A stretch of DNA of 64,000 bases, taken from assembly GCF_024347295.1 (NCBI RefSeq), contig NZ_AP025459.1, positions 744,001-808,000 of the forward strand. The letters are read 5' to 3'. A program made the translations under genes and the position numbers. The DNA is from Vibrio artabrorum (lineage in GTDB: Bacteria > Pseudomonadota > Gammaproteobacteria > Enterobacterales > Vibrionaceae). Numbering within the stretch: the stretch's first letter is position 1; each line of letters starts with the position of its first letter. The notes under the pieces were generated by a model. It saw nothing but the letters and a program-made list of their open reading frames with translations. It ran no database searches and was not told the DNA's origin. Positions 27,932-36,670 of the stretch are shown here, one piece after another.

Positions 27932-29214
27932 ACCAAATTACCAACTGTCATGTGATGGCCAAGCCATCTGGCTCGGTATGTAATATCGACTGTGACTACT
28001 GTTTTTACCTAGAGAAAGAAAAACTCTATCCAGATAGACAAAAAAACTGGCGTATGGATGAAGAAACGCTTGAGGTGTTTATTCAACAATATATCGACGC
28101 GCAGCAGGGCGATACCGTTCAGTTTGCATGGCAAGGGGGAGAGCCGACACTACTCGGTGTGGGCTTTTATCGCACCGTACTTCAATTGTGCGAACGCTAT
28201 CGGGGTAATAAAACGATTTCTCACGCCTTTCAAACCAATGGGATTTTGATCAACGATGAGTGGTGTGAGCTCTTCAAGCAAGCTAACTTTCTTATTGGCG
28301 TTTCAATAGATGGCCCTGAAGATCTACATGATGCCTATCGCACCAACACCAGTGGTAAGGGGACTCACAGTAAAGTCGTCGCAGCAATCGAGCTATTGAA
28401 AAAGCATCAAGTCGAGTTTAATACCCTCACGGTTGTCAATGACAAGAACGTCAAGCATCCTCTCAGGGTCTATCAATTTTTAAAAAGCATCGGTTCGAAC
28501 TTTATTCAATTTATCCCATTAGTTGAACGACAAGAATCTGATCAACTGACAAACGATACCTGGTTAGTAAATCCAGACCAAAAATATGGAAAAGTCACAC
28601 CTTGGTCTGTCCAACCCGTTGATTATGGTCAATTCCTCAATACAATCTTCGACTACTGGGTAACCAAGGATGTTGGACACGTCTTTGTTCAACAATTTGA
28701 TACCACATTAACCACTTGGCTTGGTCAACCCAGCCCTATATGTGTATTCGCACCTCGATGTGGGCATGCGTTTGCCATCGAAGCAAATGGAGACCTTTAT
28801 CAATGTGACCACTATGTGTACCCAGAGTACAAACTAGGCAATATCCATGACCGCACCATCCTTTCGATGAACAATAGTCAAGAGGCCATCGACTTCGGAC
28901 TCAACAAGTCAAAACAACTGAATAGCAAGTGCCAATCATGTCGATATCGATTCGCCTGTCACGGCGGCTGCCCGAAACATCGATTTTTGCCTGGACCAAC
29001 AGGGGAACTCGACCATAACTACTTGTGTGAGGGCTATTATAGTTTCTTCGATCATTCTCAACATGCGATGGCTTATATGGCGAAGCTAATAAAGAATGGT
29101 AAGTCCCCTGCAGAGATCATGGCACAGTTTGCCAATAAACAGGCTGAGAAAGTGAGTAGAAATGACGCCTGCCCATGCGGCAGTGGCAAGAAATACAAAC
29201 GCTGTTGTGCATAA
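27928..29214 (+). CDS. Radical SAM/SPASM sulfatase-maturating enzyme with C-terminal SEC-C motif
   Basis: 428 residues. Radical SAM cluster motif CNIDCDYC (C18, C22, C25), WQGGEPTLL and SIDGP, then the SPASM region (CVFAPRCGHAFAIEANGDLY, CQSCRYRFACHGGCP). This is the anSME pattern: oxidation of the active-site Cys or Ser of sulfatases to formylglycine. The last 20 residues are a SEC-C zinc motif (CPCGSGKKYKRCC), which some members of the family carry. Last in an operon with a Crp-type regulator and two DUF202 proteins. No sulfatase gene is in the window, so its client lies elsewhere. Confidence 0.88.
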   Translation: MNQITNCHVMAKPSGSVCNIDCDYCFYLEKEKLYPDRQKNWRMDEETLEVFIQQYIDAQQGDTVQFAWQGGEPTLLGVGFYRTVLQLCERYRGNKTISHAFQTNGILINDEWCELFKQANFLIGVSIDGPEDLHDAYRTNTSGKGTHSKVVAAIELLKKHQVEFNTLTVVNDKNVKHPLRVYQFLKSIGSNFIQFIPLVERQESDQLTNDTWLVNPDQKYGKVTPWSVQPVDYGQFLNTIFDYWVTKDVGHVFVQQFDTTLTTWLGQPSPICVFAPRCGHAFAIEANGDLYQCDHYVYPEYKLGNIHDRTILSMNNSQEAIDFGLNKSKQLNSKCQSCRYRFACHGGCPKHRFLPGPTGELDHNYLCEGYYSFFDHSQHAMAYMAKLIKNGKSPAEIMAQFANKQAEKVSRNDACPCGSGKKYKRCCA

Positions 29215-29346
29215 CAACTAGGTGAAAACCCGCCTTCTTAGAAGGCGGATTTGACTTTTAGTCCCCTCCAGAGGAGAAGCTCCGCGCATTTAGTTCGTGT
29301 TCAACTCCAATAGAGGTTCATACTCAACGTCTTTTTTCTTGCGGTA

Positions 29347-30439
29347 TAATACCAATTCCATTAATTAACTTATCAATCTAGTCCAGTCTCTAAAGCAGAG
29401 AGATTGGACTCTGCGTTTATCTTCACAAAAACTGTTCCAAGCTTCGCACACCGAGTTCACTATATCGTTATAGTTCTCAAAACACCGATTCGCTAACCTG
29501 TACTGACGAAGCCATTGCCAAACTTGCTCTATTGGGTTTAATTCTGGTGAATAGGGCGGGATATGGATTATCGTGATGTTCTTAAAGTGATTGGCTAAGT
29601 GTGTTTGATGCCAGCTTGCTTGATCCATAATAATCACTGAGTGTTTACCAATAGGTGTCGCCGTTGAGATCAATTCAAGGTGCTTCGTCATGGCTTCCAT
29701 GTTGCTTAACGGTGAAACAATCGCTTCAGCTTCGCCCGTATTGACACAAATAGCTCCAAACAAATAAGCGTACTCAAATTGCTGCTGTTGAACGGCTCTA
29801 GGTCGAGTTCCTTTTTCAGCCCAAATCTTGGTTGTGGTATTGCGCTGACCAAATCTAGCTTCGTCTTGAAAGCAAACAAGTACTTCTTGTAAGTGGATAT
29901 GGCCAGGGATCTTAAGGATCGTTTCTATTTGGAATTTTTTTAAAAGACTCTTGGGTTTCTTCTGATTGTTTTGGGTGCTTTGAACGCGTTGTTATCCAGC
30001 TCAAGTTAAGTTCATGCAACAAGCGGTATACACCGGATGGTTGGTAAGAAACGTCAAATTCATCAAAGATGAATTGTGCGATATCACTCCCTTGTAAACG
30101 CCCACCTTCAGGTTTTATCGCATTTGAAGTGACGTATTCTTTAAGGTGTGCTTTTTGCTCAGTAGTCAGTCTGGAAGGCCTTCCCGTATGAGGTTTTTCT
30201 GTTAGTCCCTCAACGCCATAATCGAGATAGGCTTTTATCCATTTGTTCACACTAAGGCGACTGACTTTAAGAAATGAAGCGATTTCAGTTCGATTTTTAC
30301 CATCAATAAAGTGAGATGCGGCGAGTAATCTTAGTCTTAACCTAGCGTTGGAGGTTGTGCTGATAAGTTTTGATAAATCTGAGTTCATATAGACTCCTTT
30401 CAGAGTCCATATTAGATCACAAATTTAATGGAATTGGTA
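29347..30439 (-). mobile_element. IS630-family element inserted in IS200 tnpA
   Basis: Ends TACCAATTCCATTAA (left, with three extra bases outside) and its reverse complement TTAATGGAATTGGTA (right). TA target on both sides, as usual for IS630. About 1.09 kb. The exact left border is uncertain by a few bases. Confidence 0.88.
29365..30388 (-). CDS. IS630-family transposase in two frames (A7 shift site)
   Basis: The first frame (30388-29912) has the HTH part (ASFLKVSRLSVNKWIKAYL, GRPSRLT). At the TTTT-AAAAAAA run near 29940 the protein continues in the +1 frame: FQIETILKIPG..., LVCFQDEARFG (first Asp), VIIMDQASWH (second Asp), YSPELNPIEQVWQWL (Glu), ending RLIS. All DDE residues are present, so it may be made by programmed frameshifting, or it may be a recent mutation. 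No second intact copy is in the window to compare. Confidence 0.82.
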
Positions 30440-30830
30440 TAAATACCACGTGGTGTTTATCCCGAAGAAAAGACAAAAAATGATTTACGGTGCAATCAGG
30501 AAACACTTAGGTGCAACATTTCATGAGTTAGCCAAACGTAAAGGCGTAACGATAGAAGAGGGGCATTTGATGAAAGATCATGTTCATATGTGCATCAGTG
30601 TTCCGCCACAGTATTCAGTATCTAATGTTGTTGGTTATCTCAAAGGCAAGAGCGCTATATCGATAGCTAAGAAGTTTCGAGGCAGGCAGCGAAACTTTAA
30701 TGGTGAGCACTTCTGGGCTAGGGGGTATTTTGTATCTACAGTCGGTTTGGATGAAGAGACAGTGCTTGAATATATAAGAAATCAAGAACAGGAAGATGAG
30801 CAGCGTGATCAATTGAAGTTTGGGATCTAG
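30440..30830 (+). pseudogene. IS200/IS605 TnpA, 5' end cut off by IS630
   Basis: About 128 residues remain from KYHVVFIPKKRQK. The HUH block DHVHMCISVPP and the C-terminal catalytic tyrosine region (FWARGYFVSTVG, LEYIRNQEQED) mark the Y1 transposase. The first codons are on the far side of the IS630. Confidence 0.85.
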
Positions 30831-30986
30831 CGCCTTGGGCGCTTACTGAAGCCCTTAGAGGGCGTCATCCAATAAGCCTCCGGCTCTGCCGGAGGTCATT
30901 TAACTATAAAGTTCATTAGGGCTTGCTAACTAGATCTAATGACCAAATTTAATTGGTCATTAACTTATTGATATAAAGAGTAAGAT

Positions 30987-31432
30987 ATGAAATCTGCAGC
31001 TTTACTTCTTGCATCGGGATACGAGGAAGGAGAAGCGATAAATATTATTGATATTCTTCGTCGTTTAGGCATTAAATTAACTATTTTATCGTGTGAAAAT
31101 GACATTTTTTTGACTTCTTATCATGATGTAGTGATTCGTGCGGATGATTATTTGTCCAATAACATTGATGCCATTTATGACGTATTAATTTTAGTTGGTG
31201 GGCCACCTAATACAGATAAACTGGGATCTGATTGTACGGTTATTAACATTATTAAAAAACATATCAATGCCGGTTCATATATCGCCGCGATATGTTCATC
31301 TGCAGCCAAAGTTCTGGCGAAAAATAATCTATTAAATAATCATCATTATGTTTGTTGTAGTGACTTTTATAAAAGTTTTAGTGATGGTATTTATACTGAT
31401 TTCCCACTCGTTTTGGACGGGAAATTTATAAC
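30987..31432 (+). pseudogene. DJ-1/PfpI-family protein, 3' end lost to IS5
   Basis: About 149 original residues: KSAALLLASGYEEGEAINII, LILVGGPPNTDKLG and the nucleophile-elbow block YIAAICSSAAKVLA with Cys, as in DJ-1/ThiJ proteins. After VLDGKFIT the sequence runs into IS5 type 2 (31433), which supplies an alien tail and a stop at 31481. The usual C-terminal 30-40 residues are gone. AT-rich compared with neighbours. Confidence 0.8.
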
Positions 31433-32473
31433 GGCGTTGTTGCCTAAATCAATTGAACCTTTTCCAAGTCCTGCGATCTGATCCTTTGTAATGGTTAGAG
31501 CGGTGGTGATATGGGTAAAGCTAAAAAGAAGATAACTAACTGGGCGGAGTACAATAAGGCTTTGTGCAAACGTGGTTCGGTTACGTTCTGGATAGATGAT
31601 TCAGCCGTAGATGCATGGCGATGCAAAACCCATCATGGTAAGCGTGGTAGAGGCTTCCAGTACTCTGATACAGCAATTGAAACTACCCTGATGATTAAGG
31701 GTATATTCTCTCTGCCATTACGTGCTCTTCAAGGCTTTATCGACTCTATCTTTGAGCTAATGGATGTTCCGCTGACCTCTCCCGACTACACCTGTATTAG
31801 TAAACGCTCGAAGACGGTTCAGGTCAAATATCGCAATAAATCTAGAGGCGCTATTCGCCATATAGCCATTGATTTCACTGGGCTTAAAGTCTTTGGTGAG
31901 GGTGAGTGGAAAGTAAAAAAGCACGGTGCAGAAAAACGCAGAACATGGCGTAAGCTGCATTTAGCTGTAGATGTGGATACTCACGAAGCTATTAGTGCGG
32001 AAGTCAGCCTTGTAAATGTTGGCGATAGTGAAGTGCTACCGACGTTGCTCAACCCACTACGCAGAAAGGTCACAGCCGTATCTGCCGATGGAGCTTATGA
32101 CACAAAAAGTTGCCACGAGGCTCTGAAAAATAAAGGCTGTACTCCGTTGATACCCCCTCGAAAGAATGCAGCACCTTGGGAGGACGGTCACCCCAGAAAC
32201 GAAGCAGTAGCAGCTCTGAAAAATGGGACAATAGCGGAGTGGAAAGCTGAGTCTGGATATCACTATCGTTCAATATCTGAGACCGCGATGTCCCGATACA
32301 AGGGACTAACAAGCGGTAAATTGAGTTTGAGATGTTACAACGCTCAAGTGGGTGAAATCATGGCGAACGTCAAGGCTATAAACAAAGTCATAGGACTAGG
32401 TATGCCCGTCAGAAACTAACGGATAGTCGTATATGGCATCGTTGTTCTTCAAGATGATTTGATCAACAACGCC
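31433..32473 (+). mobile_element. IS5-family (IS903-group) type 2 element, full copy (1041 bp)
   Basis: Ends GGCGTTGTTGCCTAAATCAA and the inverse at the right ..GATCAACAACGCC. Same length as the copy at 38546-39586. Flanks ATTTATAAC and GTTAATAGT are not a direct repeat, so the flanks have been exchanged after insertion. Confidence 0.9.
31511..32419 (+). CDS. IS5-family transposase, type 2
   Basis: 302 residues, intact. IS5/IS903 signatures: IDFTGLKVFGEGEWK (first Asp; the copy at 38600 has DSTGLKV), SADGAYDTKSC (second Asp), RSISETAMSRYK (Glu). ATG preceded by GGTGGTGAT. Confidence 0.92.
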   Translation: MGKAKKKITNWAEYNKALCKRGSVTFWIDDSAVDAWRCKTHHGKRGRGFQYSDTAIETTLMIKGIFSLPLRALQGFIDSIFELMDVPLTSPDYTCISKRSKTVQVKYRNKSRGAIRHIAIDFTGLKVFGEGEWKVKKHGAEKRRTWRKLHLAVDVDTHEAISAEVSLVNVGDSEVLPTLLNPLRRKVTAVSADGAYDTKSCHEALKNKGCTPLIPPRKNAAPWEDGHPRNEAVAALKNGTIAEWKAESGYHYRSISETAMSRYKGLTSGKLSLRCYNAQVGEIMANVKAINKVIGLGMPVRN

Positions 32474-33860
32474 GTTAATAGTTAATAAAAAACAAATAAG
32501 GATATTTTGTAAGTGTTCACCAAACCCTATTGACATAAAAACTGTGACCTCTAGCACTTGATCCCACTTTAGGTATTGAGTGATCATTTTTGAGCTTCAT
32601 CATAGTTATATGACTAGAAAAAAAGCTCCTAAATACCAAGACGCACCACCTAAAGTCTCTGATCTGAATGAGGCTAAGGTGCTTATTGATGAGCTGTGGG
32701 AACAGCTCCGGCACTATGAAGATAAGCTTACCACTAGCTCCAAAAACTCTTCAAAATCGCCCTCATCAGACAGTCCTAAAGATCGCCATGAGCGAAAAAA
32801 GATGAAAGCTCTGGTGGTCGCAATTCGAGAGGAGCTAAAAAAGGCCACACAGGGCATCAACGAAAACTTTCCCCGTTAAAAGACACGGATATCATTATTG
32901 ATTGCTTCCCTGATAGTTGTCCTTGTTGCGAACAGTCTGACATTGATGTTCATGACGGCCCTTACTACCGACACCAAGTCTTTGATATTCCCAAGCCCAC
33001 TGTCGATATCACCGAATACCGTTTATTTTCAGGTCAATGTCGGCACTGCAAAGAAGCCGTCAAGGCTCAAAAGCCTGACGATGCATCGCAAGGGATTATA
33101 GGGCCGAACTTATTAAGTTACATTGGGGTTCTTGCGGGGCAATATCACCTCAGTGTTCGAAAAATCCAATCTCTTCTCAAAGAACAGCTTGGCACAACCT
33201 TTTCAGTTGGCGCGATCAGCGAAGCTCAAACGAAAGTCGCTTCAATGCTAACGCCATTACATCAAGCGATAAAACAAGCATTAAAGAAAGCGCCTTTGAT
33301 TCATGCTGACGAGACCTCTCATCACCGAAATGATGAACAAAGCCTTCGCTGGTGTTGGTTAGTGGCAAGTGATGACCTTGTCTATGAGCAAATACTTTAT
33401 TCGCGCTCGACCTCATCAGCGAAAAAGGTCATTGATGAAGACTATGCAGGCATTGTGGTCAGCGACCAGTGCCCTAGCTATAACTGGATAGCCGCAGACC
33501 GTCATCAGTTATGTTGGGCACATGTGAAGCGTAACCTTCAGCAAATGGCGGATTATAGTGGCGGTGGCCACACCGCTTATATTGGCAGACATCTTTGTTT
33601 GCTGACGAACGCCATTTTCCATACTCGGCATCGTTATGAACAAGATGAGTTAAATTATGCGCTGTACTTACGAAGAATGCGTAGGTTGCAGAAATCGTTC
33701 GATCATTGGTTGAGCAAAGGGACTGATGTCATGGTCAAGCGATATCGGGGGCGATGCAAGTTACTGCTCAAACATAGAGAGAGCTTGTGGGTTTTCCTCA
33801 AGAAAGCGTCAATCCCCTTAACCAATAATGAAGCTGAGCGATGTATTAGAGGTTTTGTAA

Positions 33861-34914
33861 GGCTTTGTTGCGTAATTAAATTTAGAGATAGAGCCAACCC
33901 GTTTCGCTTGTTTCTTAGTCAATGCGACAAGTTTCAGGCATACCTAACCCAGTAAGCTTGTTCAACGCTTTTATCATCGCGTAAGTTTCACCCACCTGGG
34001 CATTGTAATTTCTTAAGCTCAGTTTCCCTCCTAGCAACTGTTTAACTCGATACATCGCTGTTTCTGAGAGTGAACGTTTGTGGTATCCATACCGCTCTTT
34101 CCAATACTTATTTGAGCCGTATAATTTCTGGCAACCCACGGCGAGATTTCGAGGGTGACCACGCTCCCAAAAGGCAGCCCCTTCTCTTGGGGGAATAAGC
34201 GCAATAGCTCCCTTAATCTTAATAGCAGCGTGACACGCTCTCGTGTCGTAAGCGCCATCACCAGACACCTTAAGGATACTTCGGCGTGTTTGTTTCAGTA
34301 AGTTCGGGAGTACTTCTCCATCTGTAACCGTCGATAAACTTAGCTCGGCGGCAATGATCTCATGAGTGTTGGTATCGACTGCAATATGCAGCTTTCGCCA
34401 GACTCTACGCTTGCCATCCGTCCCATGTTTTTTGACTTTCCATTCACCTTCGCCATAAACCTTAAGGCCAGTAGCATCAATAGCTAGGTGCTGTATCGCT
34501 CCTCTCGTTTTAGTCTTAAATGAAACCTCAACTTGCTTGGCTCTACGACTGATGCAGGTGTAATGCGGACAACTTAACGGTACATGGGCTAACCTAAATA
34601 TCGAGTCGATAAATCCTTGCAGCGCTCTCAATGGCATAGAAAAAACTCGTTTGACCATGAGTGCTGTCGTGATAGCTAAATCACTGAACCGACGCGGCCT
34701 CCCGCGCTTATTCTGTTTGCTTTGCGCCCATCCGCTTATTGCTTCTTCATCAATCCAAAAGGTCAGAGAACCACGGTTAATGAGTGATTGGTTGTATTGC
34801 TTCCAGTTAGTTGTTTTGTAACGTGGTTTAGGCATAGGGCTACGAGATAGAGTGGACGTAGCTGCTCAGATCGTAGGTTCTTGATTTAGTTCCATTGAAT
34901 TACGCAACAACGCC
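33861..34914 (-). mobile_element. IS5-family type 1 element, full copy (1054 bp)
   Basis: Ends GGCTTTGTTGCGTAATT and, reversed, GGCGTTGTTGCGTAATT. A 9-bp target repeat GTTTTGTAA flanks it (33852-33860 and 34915-34923), as expected of the IS903 group. It is the most recent visible event at this spot. Confidence 0.95.
33915..34835 (-). CDS. IS5-family transposase, type 1
   Basis: 306 residues, intact. AIDATGLKVYGEGEWK (Asp), SGDGAYDTRAC (Asp), KRSLSETAMYRVKQ (Glu). The other type 1 copies in the window are truncated (17621-18428) or decayed (13199-13968). Confidence 0.93.
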   Translation of the reverse strand: MPKPRYKTTNWKQYNQSLINRGSLTFWIDEEAISGWAQSKQNKRGRPRRFSDLAITTALMVKRVFSMPLRALQGFIDSIFRLAHVPLSCPHYTCISRRAKQVEVSFKTKTRGAIQHLAIDATGLKVYGEGEWKVKKHGTDGKRRVWRKLHIAVDTNTHEIIAAELSLSTVTDGEVLPNLLKQTRRSILKVSGDGAYDTRACHAAIKIKGAIALIPPREGAAFWERGHPRNLAVGCQKLYGSNKYWKERYGYHKRSLSETAMYRVKQLLGGKLSLRNYNAQVGETYAMIKALNKLTGLGMPETCRID

Positions 34915-35156
34915 GTTTTGTAATCCAAAGGAAAATCAGCTTCGGAACGACCTCGGATGCAGGCGATAAATTCCGCAGTAGGATACATACCCTCATCGAA
35001 ACCTGCAAAAAACGTGGCTTGTCGACAATGTCAGTGTTGAGTGAGATCATCACGGCTGTTGTGGCGAAGAGACCGTACCCCAACATCTTTGATCTATAGG
35101 CTGTTCCCCCCGTTAATATCGAGTCAAGTTACCTTGGTGAACGATTACGATATTTT

Positions 35157-35764
35157 TTATAAATCGTGAGCTAATTCAATCTTTATTTTTCACTTTAATG
35201 TTATTGACAATTTCTCAACGCACCTCTACCACTTTATAAGTGATTTTTAAAAAGTGTTATTTTTAAAAATGGATTGTTGTTTTTTATACGAATATTTTGC
35301 AGCTTTATTAAATCCATTATTTGCAAAAATTGACATGTAGAAGTTCAAAAATACGCATTTCATGCACGACGATAAATTAGCTTAAATTAGAACATCACGA
35401 ATTAATAAAAAACACCAATAACATGATAAATTTCATTAACTAATTTAAAACCAGATGATAGATGATAGATGACAGATGATTAAATTAAGCATGAAAATAA
35501 AGGGCGACATTAATTTCAGCCCTATAGTCTGAAATTAAACACGACAAAACGTCCCTGGAAAGTCATGAATCAGCATGTTCGGAACAATATTTACTCTCCT
35601 GAACTACGCTCATCTGAGCCATCGAAGAATTGTCAGCCTAAGTTTCATACTATCTGACAACAAAGATATCACTTATTTATCAAAAGCTTACATACCAAAC
35701 ATCAAATTGAATGGGTATGAATACAAAACTTACGTGAATCAATATAAATATAGGATGGAAATAT
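35157..35764. other. AT-rich intergenic region upstream of the VOC/lyase pair
   Basis: About 600 bp. It contains a short run of GATGATA/GATGACA units (35455-35480). A frame at 35575-35811 overlaps the next gene and has no family features; it is not called. Promoters for the following operon should be here. Confidence 0.5.
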
Positions 35765-36670
35765 ATGAAAATAATATTACGGCTATTTTTTGCTTTTTTA
35801 GCAATTTCTAGTAGTTGGACACAAGCTTCAGAACTACCCATAGTAGGTTTAGCTCATGTTGCGTTTCAATCTTCTAGTTTGGAACGAACACGAGTTTTTT
35901 ACACTGGGTTTACAGGATATGAGTACGCTTTTTCTGTAACTGAAGAACAACCAGCATGGTACCTAAAGGTAAATGATGATCAGTTTATTAAATTGGTTCT
36001 AGCTCCAACCCCAAGTAAAATACAGGACGATAAGCTTATTGAGATAGCTCTACAAGTAACTGATGCTAAAAAGACTTTTTCGTTACTTAATAGCAAAGGA
36101 CTTAAACCGACTAAGATTAAGAAACGAAAAGATGGAACTTTAGCCACAACTATTAAAGATCCTGATAATCATATTATTGCATTTGTTGAATATACGAAAA
36201 ATAGTCTTCAACAGAAAAGTAAAGGGAAATATTTAGGCCAACGTCGAATTGCTAATCGTATGTGGAGAGCTAGTTTTATTGTGTCAAATGAAGCTAAATC
36301 TCAAGATTTCTACACAAAAAAGCTTGGTTTTAAAGAGGAATGGCATGGAATTTCAGCTCATGATAATGCCAGTAAATCTGCTTTTTTGAAACTTCCAGGC
36401 AATCGAGGAGATCTTCTTGAATATGTTGTCATTAACAAGAAACCAAGCCGTTCACAATTTGATGAGATGCAACACGTTACTTATCTAACTAAAGATATTG
36501 CTGGCATCTATGAAGAAACAGGGAGATATGGGCGCCCTAACCTTGACAAATATGCAGTAGAGAAAGATTCATTAGGAAGACCTTTCTTTAATCTTTACGA
36601 TACAGACGATATTCGTGTTGAATTTATACAACCAACTCCAACCTCATCGACTATTAAACAGGAGCAGTAA
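35765..36670 (+). CDS. Exported two-domain VOC (glyoxalase-fold) protein
   Basis: 301 residues with a signal peptide (ILRLFFAFLAISSSWTQA). Two glyoxalase/VOC modules follow: about 27-140 (GLAHVAFQSSSLERTRVFYT, DPDNHIIAFVEY) and 165-290 (RASFIVSNEAKSQDFYTKKL, HVTYLTKDIAGIYEETG, DDIRVEFIQP). The protein should be periplasmic, unusual for VOC enzymes. The next gene, a lyase, begins directly at the next base, so the two are coupled. Metal ligands (His/Glu) are present only in part. A role in handling lyase products is an inference. Confidence 0.75.
   Translation: MKIILRLFFAFLAISSSWTQASELPIVGLAHVAFQSSSLERTRVFYTGFTGYEYAFSVTEEQPAWYLKVNDDQFIKLVLAPTPSKIQDDKLIEIALQVTDAKKTFSLLNSKGLKPTKIKKRKDGTLATTIKDPDNHIIAFVEYTKNSLQQKSKGKYLGQRRIANRMWRASFIVSNEAKSQDFYTKKLGFKEEWHGISAHDNASKSAFLKLPGNRGDLLEYVVINKKPSRSQFDEMQHVTYLTKDIAGIYEETGRYGRPNLDKYAVEKDSLGRPFFNLYDTDDIRVEFIQPTPTSSTIKQEQ

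Larger units (their letters stand above)
29220..30906 (+). mobile_element. IS200/IS605-type element interrupted by IS630
   Basis: Left part 29220-29346 has a hairpin (CCGCCTTCT/AGAAGGCGG, 29230-29248); the transposase continues after the IS630 at 30440; right part has the hairpins around 30840-30900 (GCCTCCGGCTCTGCCGGAGG). A second copy at 38140-38545 shows the same right end, which fixes the border near 30906. Removing the IS630 with one TA restores the frame (SCGKYHVVFIPKK). Confidence 0.8.
32610..35099 (+). pseudogene. IS66 transposase copy C, interrupted by IS5
   Basis: First frame from 32610, slippery heptamer at 32837-32843, DDE frame to CIRGFV at 33860, then IS5; the tail (VIQRKISFGTTSDAG...) resumes at 34915 and ends at 35099. 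The insertion lies just after the catalytic Glu, so the product loses the C-terminal 60 residues. Confidence 0.9.
32509..35148 (+). mobile_element. IS66-family element copy C with nested IS5
   Basis: Terminal repeats as in copies A and B. Here both flanks are GATATTTT (32501-32508 and 35149-35156), an intact 8-bp target duplication. The element is split at 33861-34914 by IS5 type 1; without that and its 9-bp repeat its length is 1577 bp, equal to A and B. Confidence 0.95.

Noticed and set aside
35454..35482. GATGATA-type repeats as a CRISPR or regulatory array
   Set aside because: Units are too short, without spacers; simple low-complexity sequence.
35575..35811. 78-codon frame before the VOC gene
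   Set aside because: It overlaps the VOC start, has no ribosome site and reads like translated AT-rich intergenic DNA.
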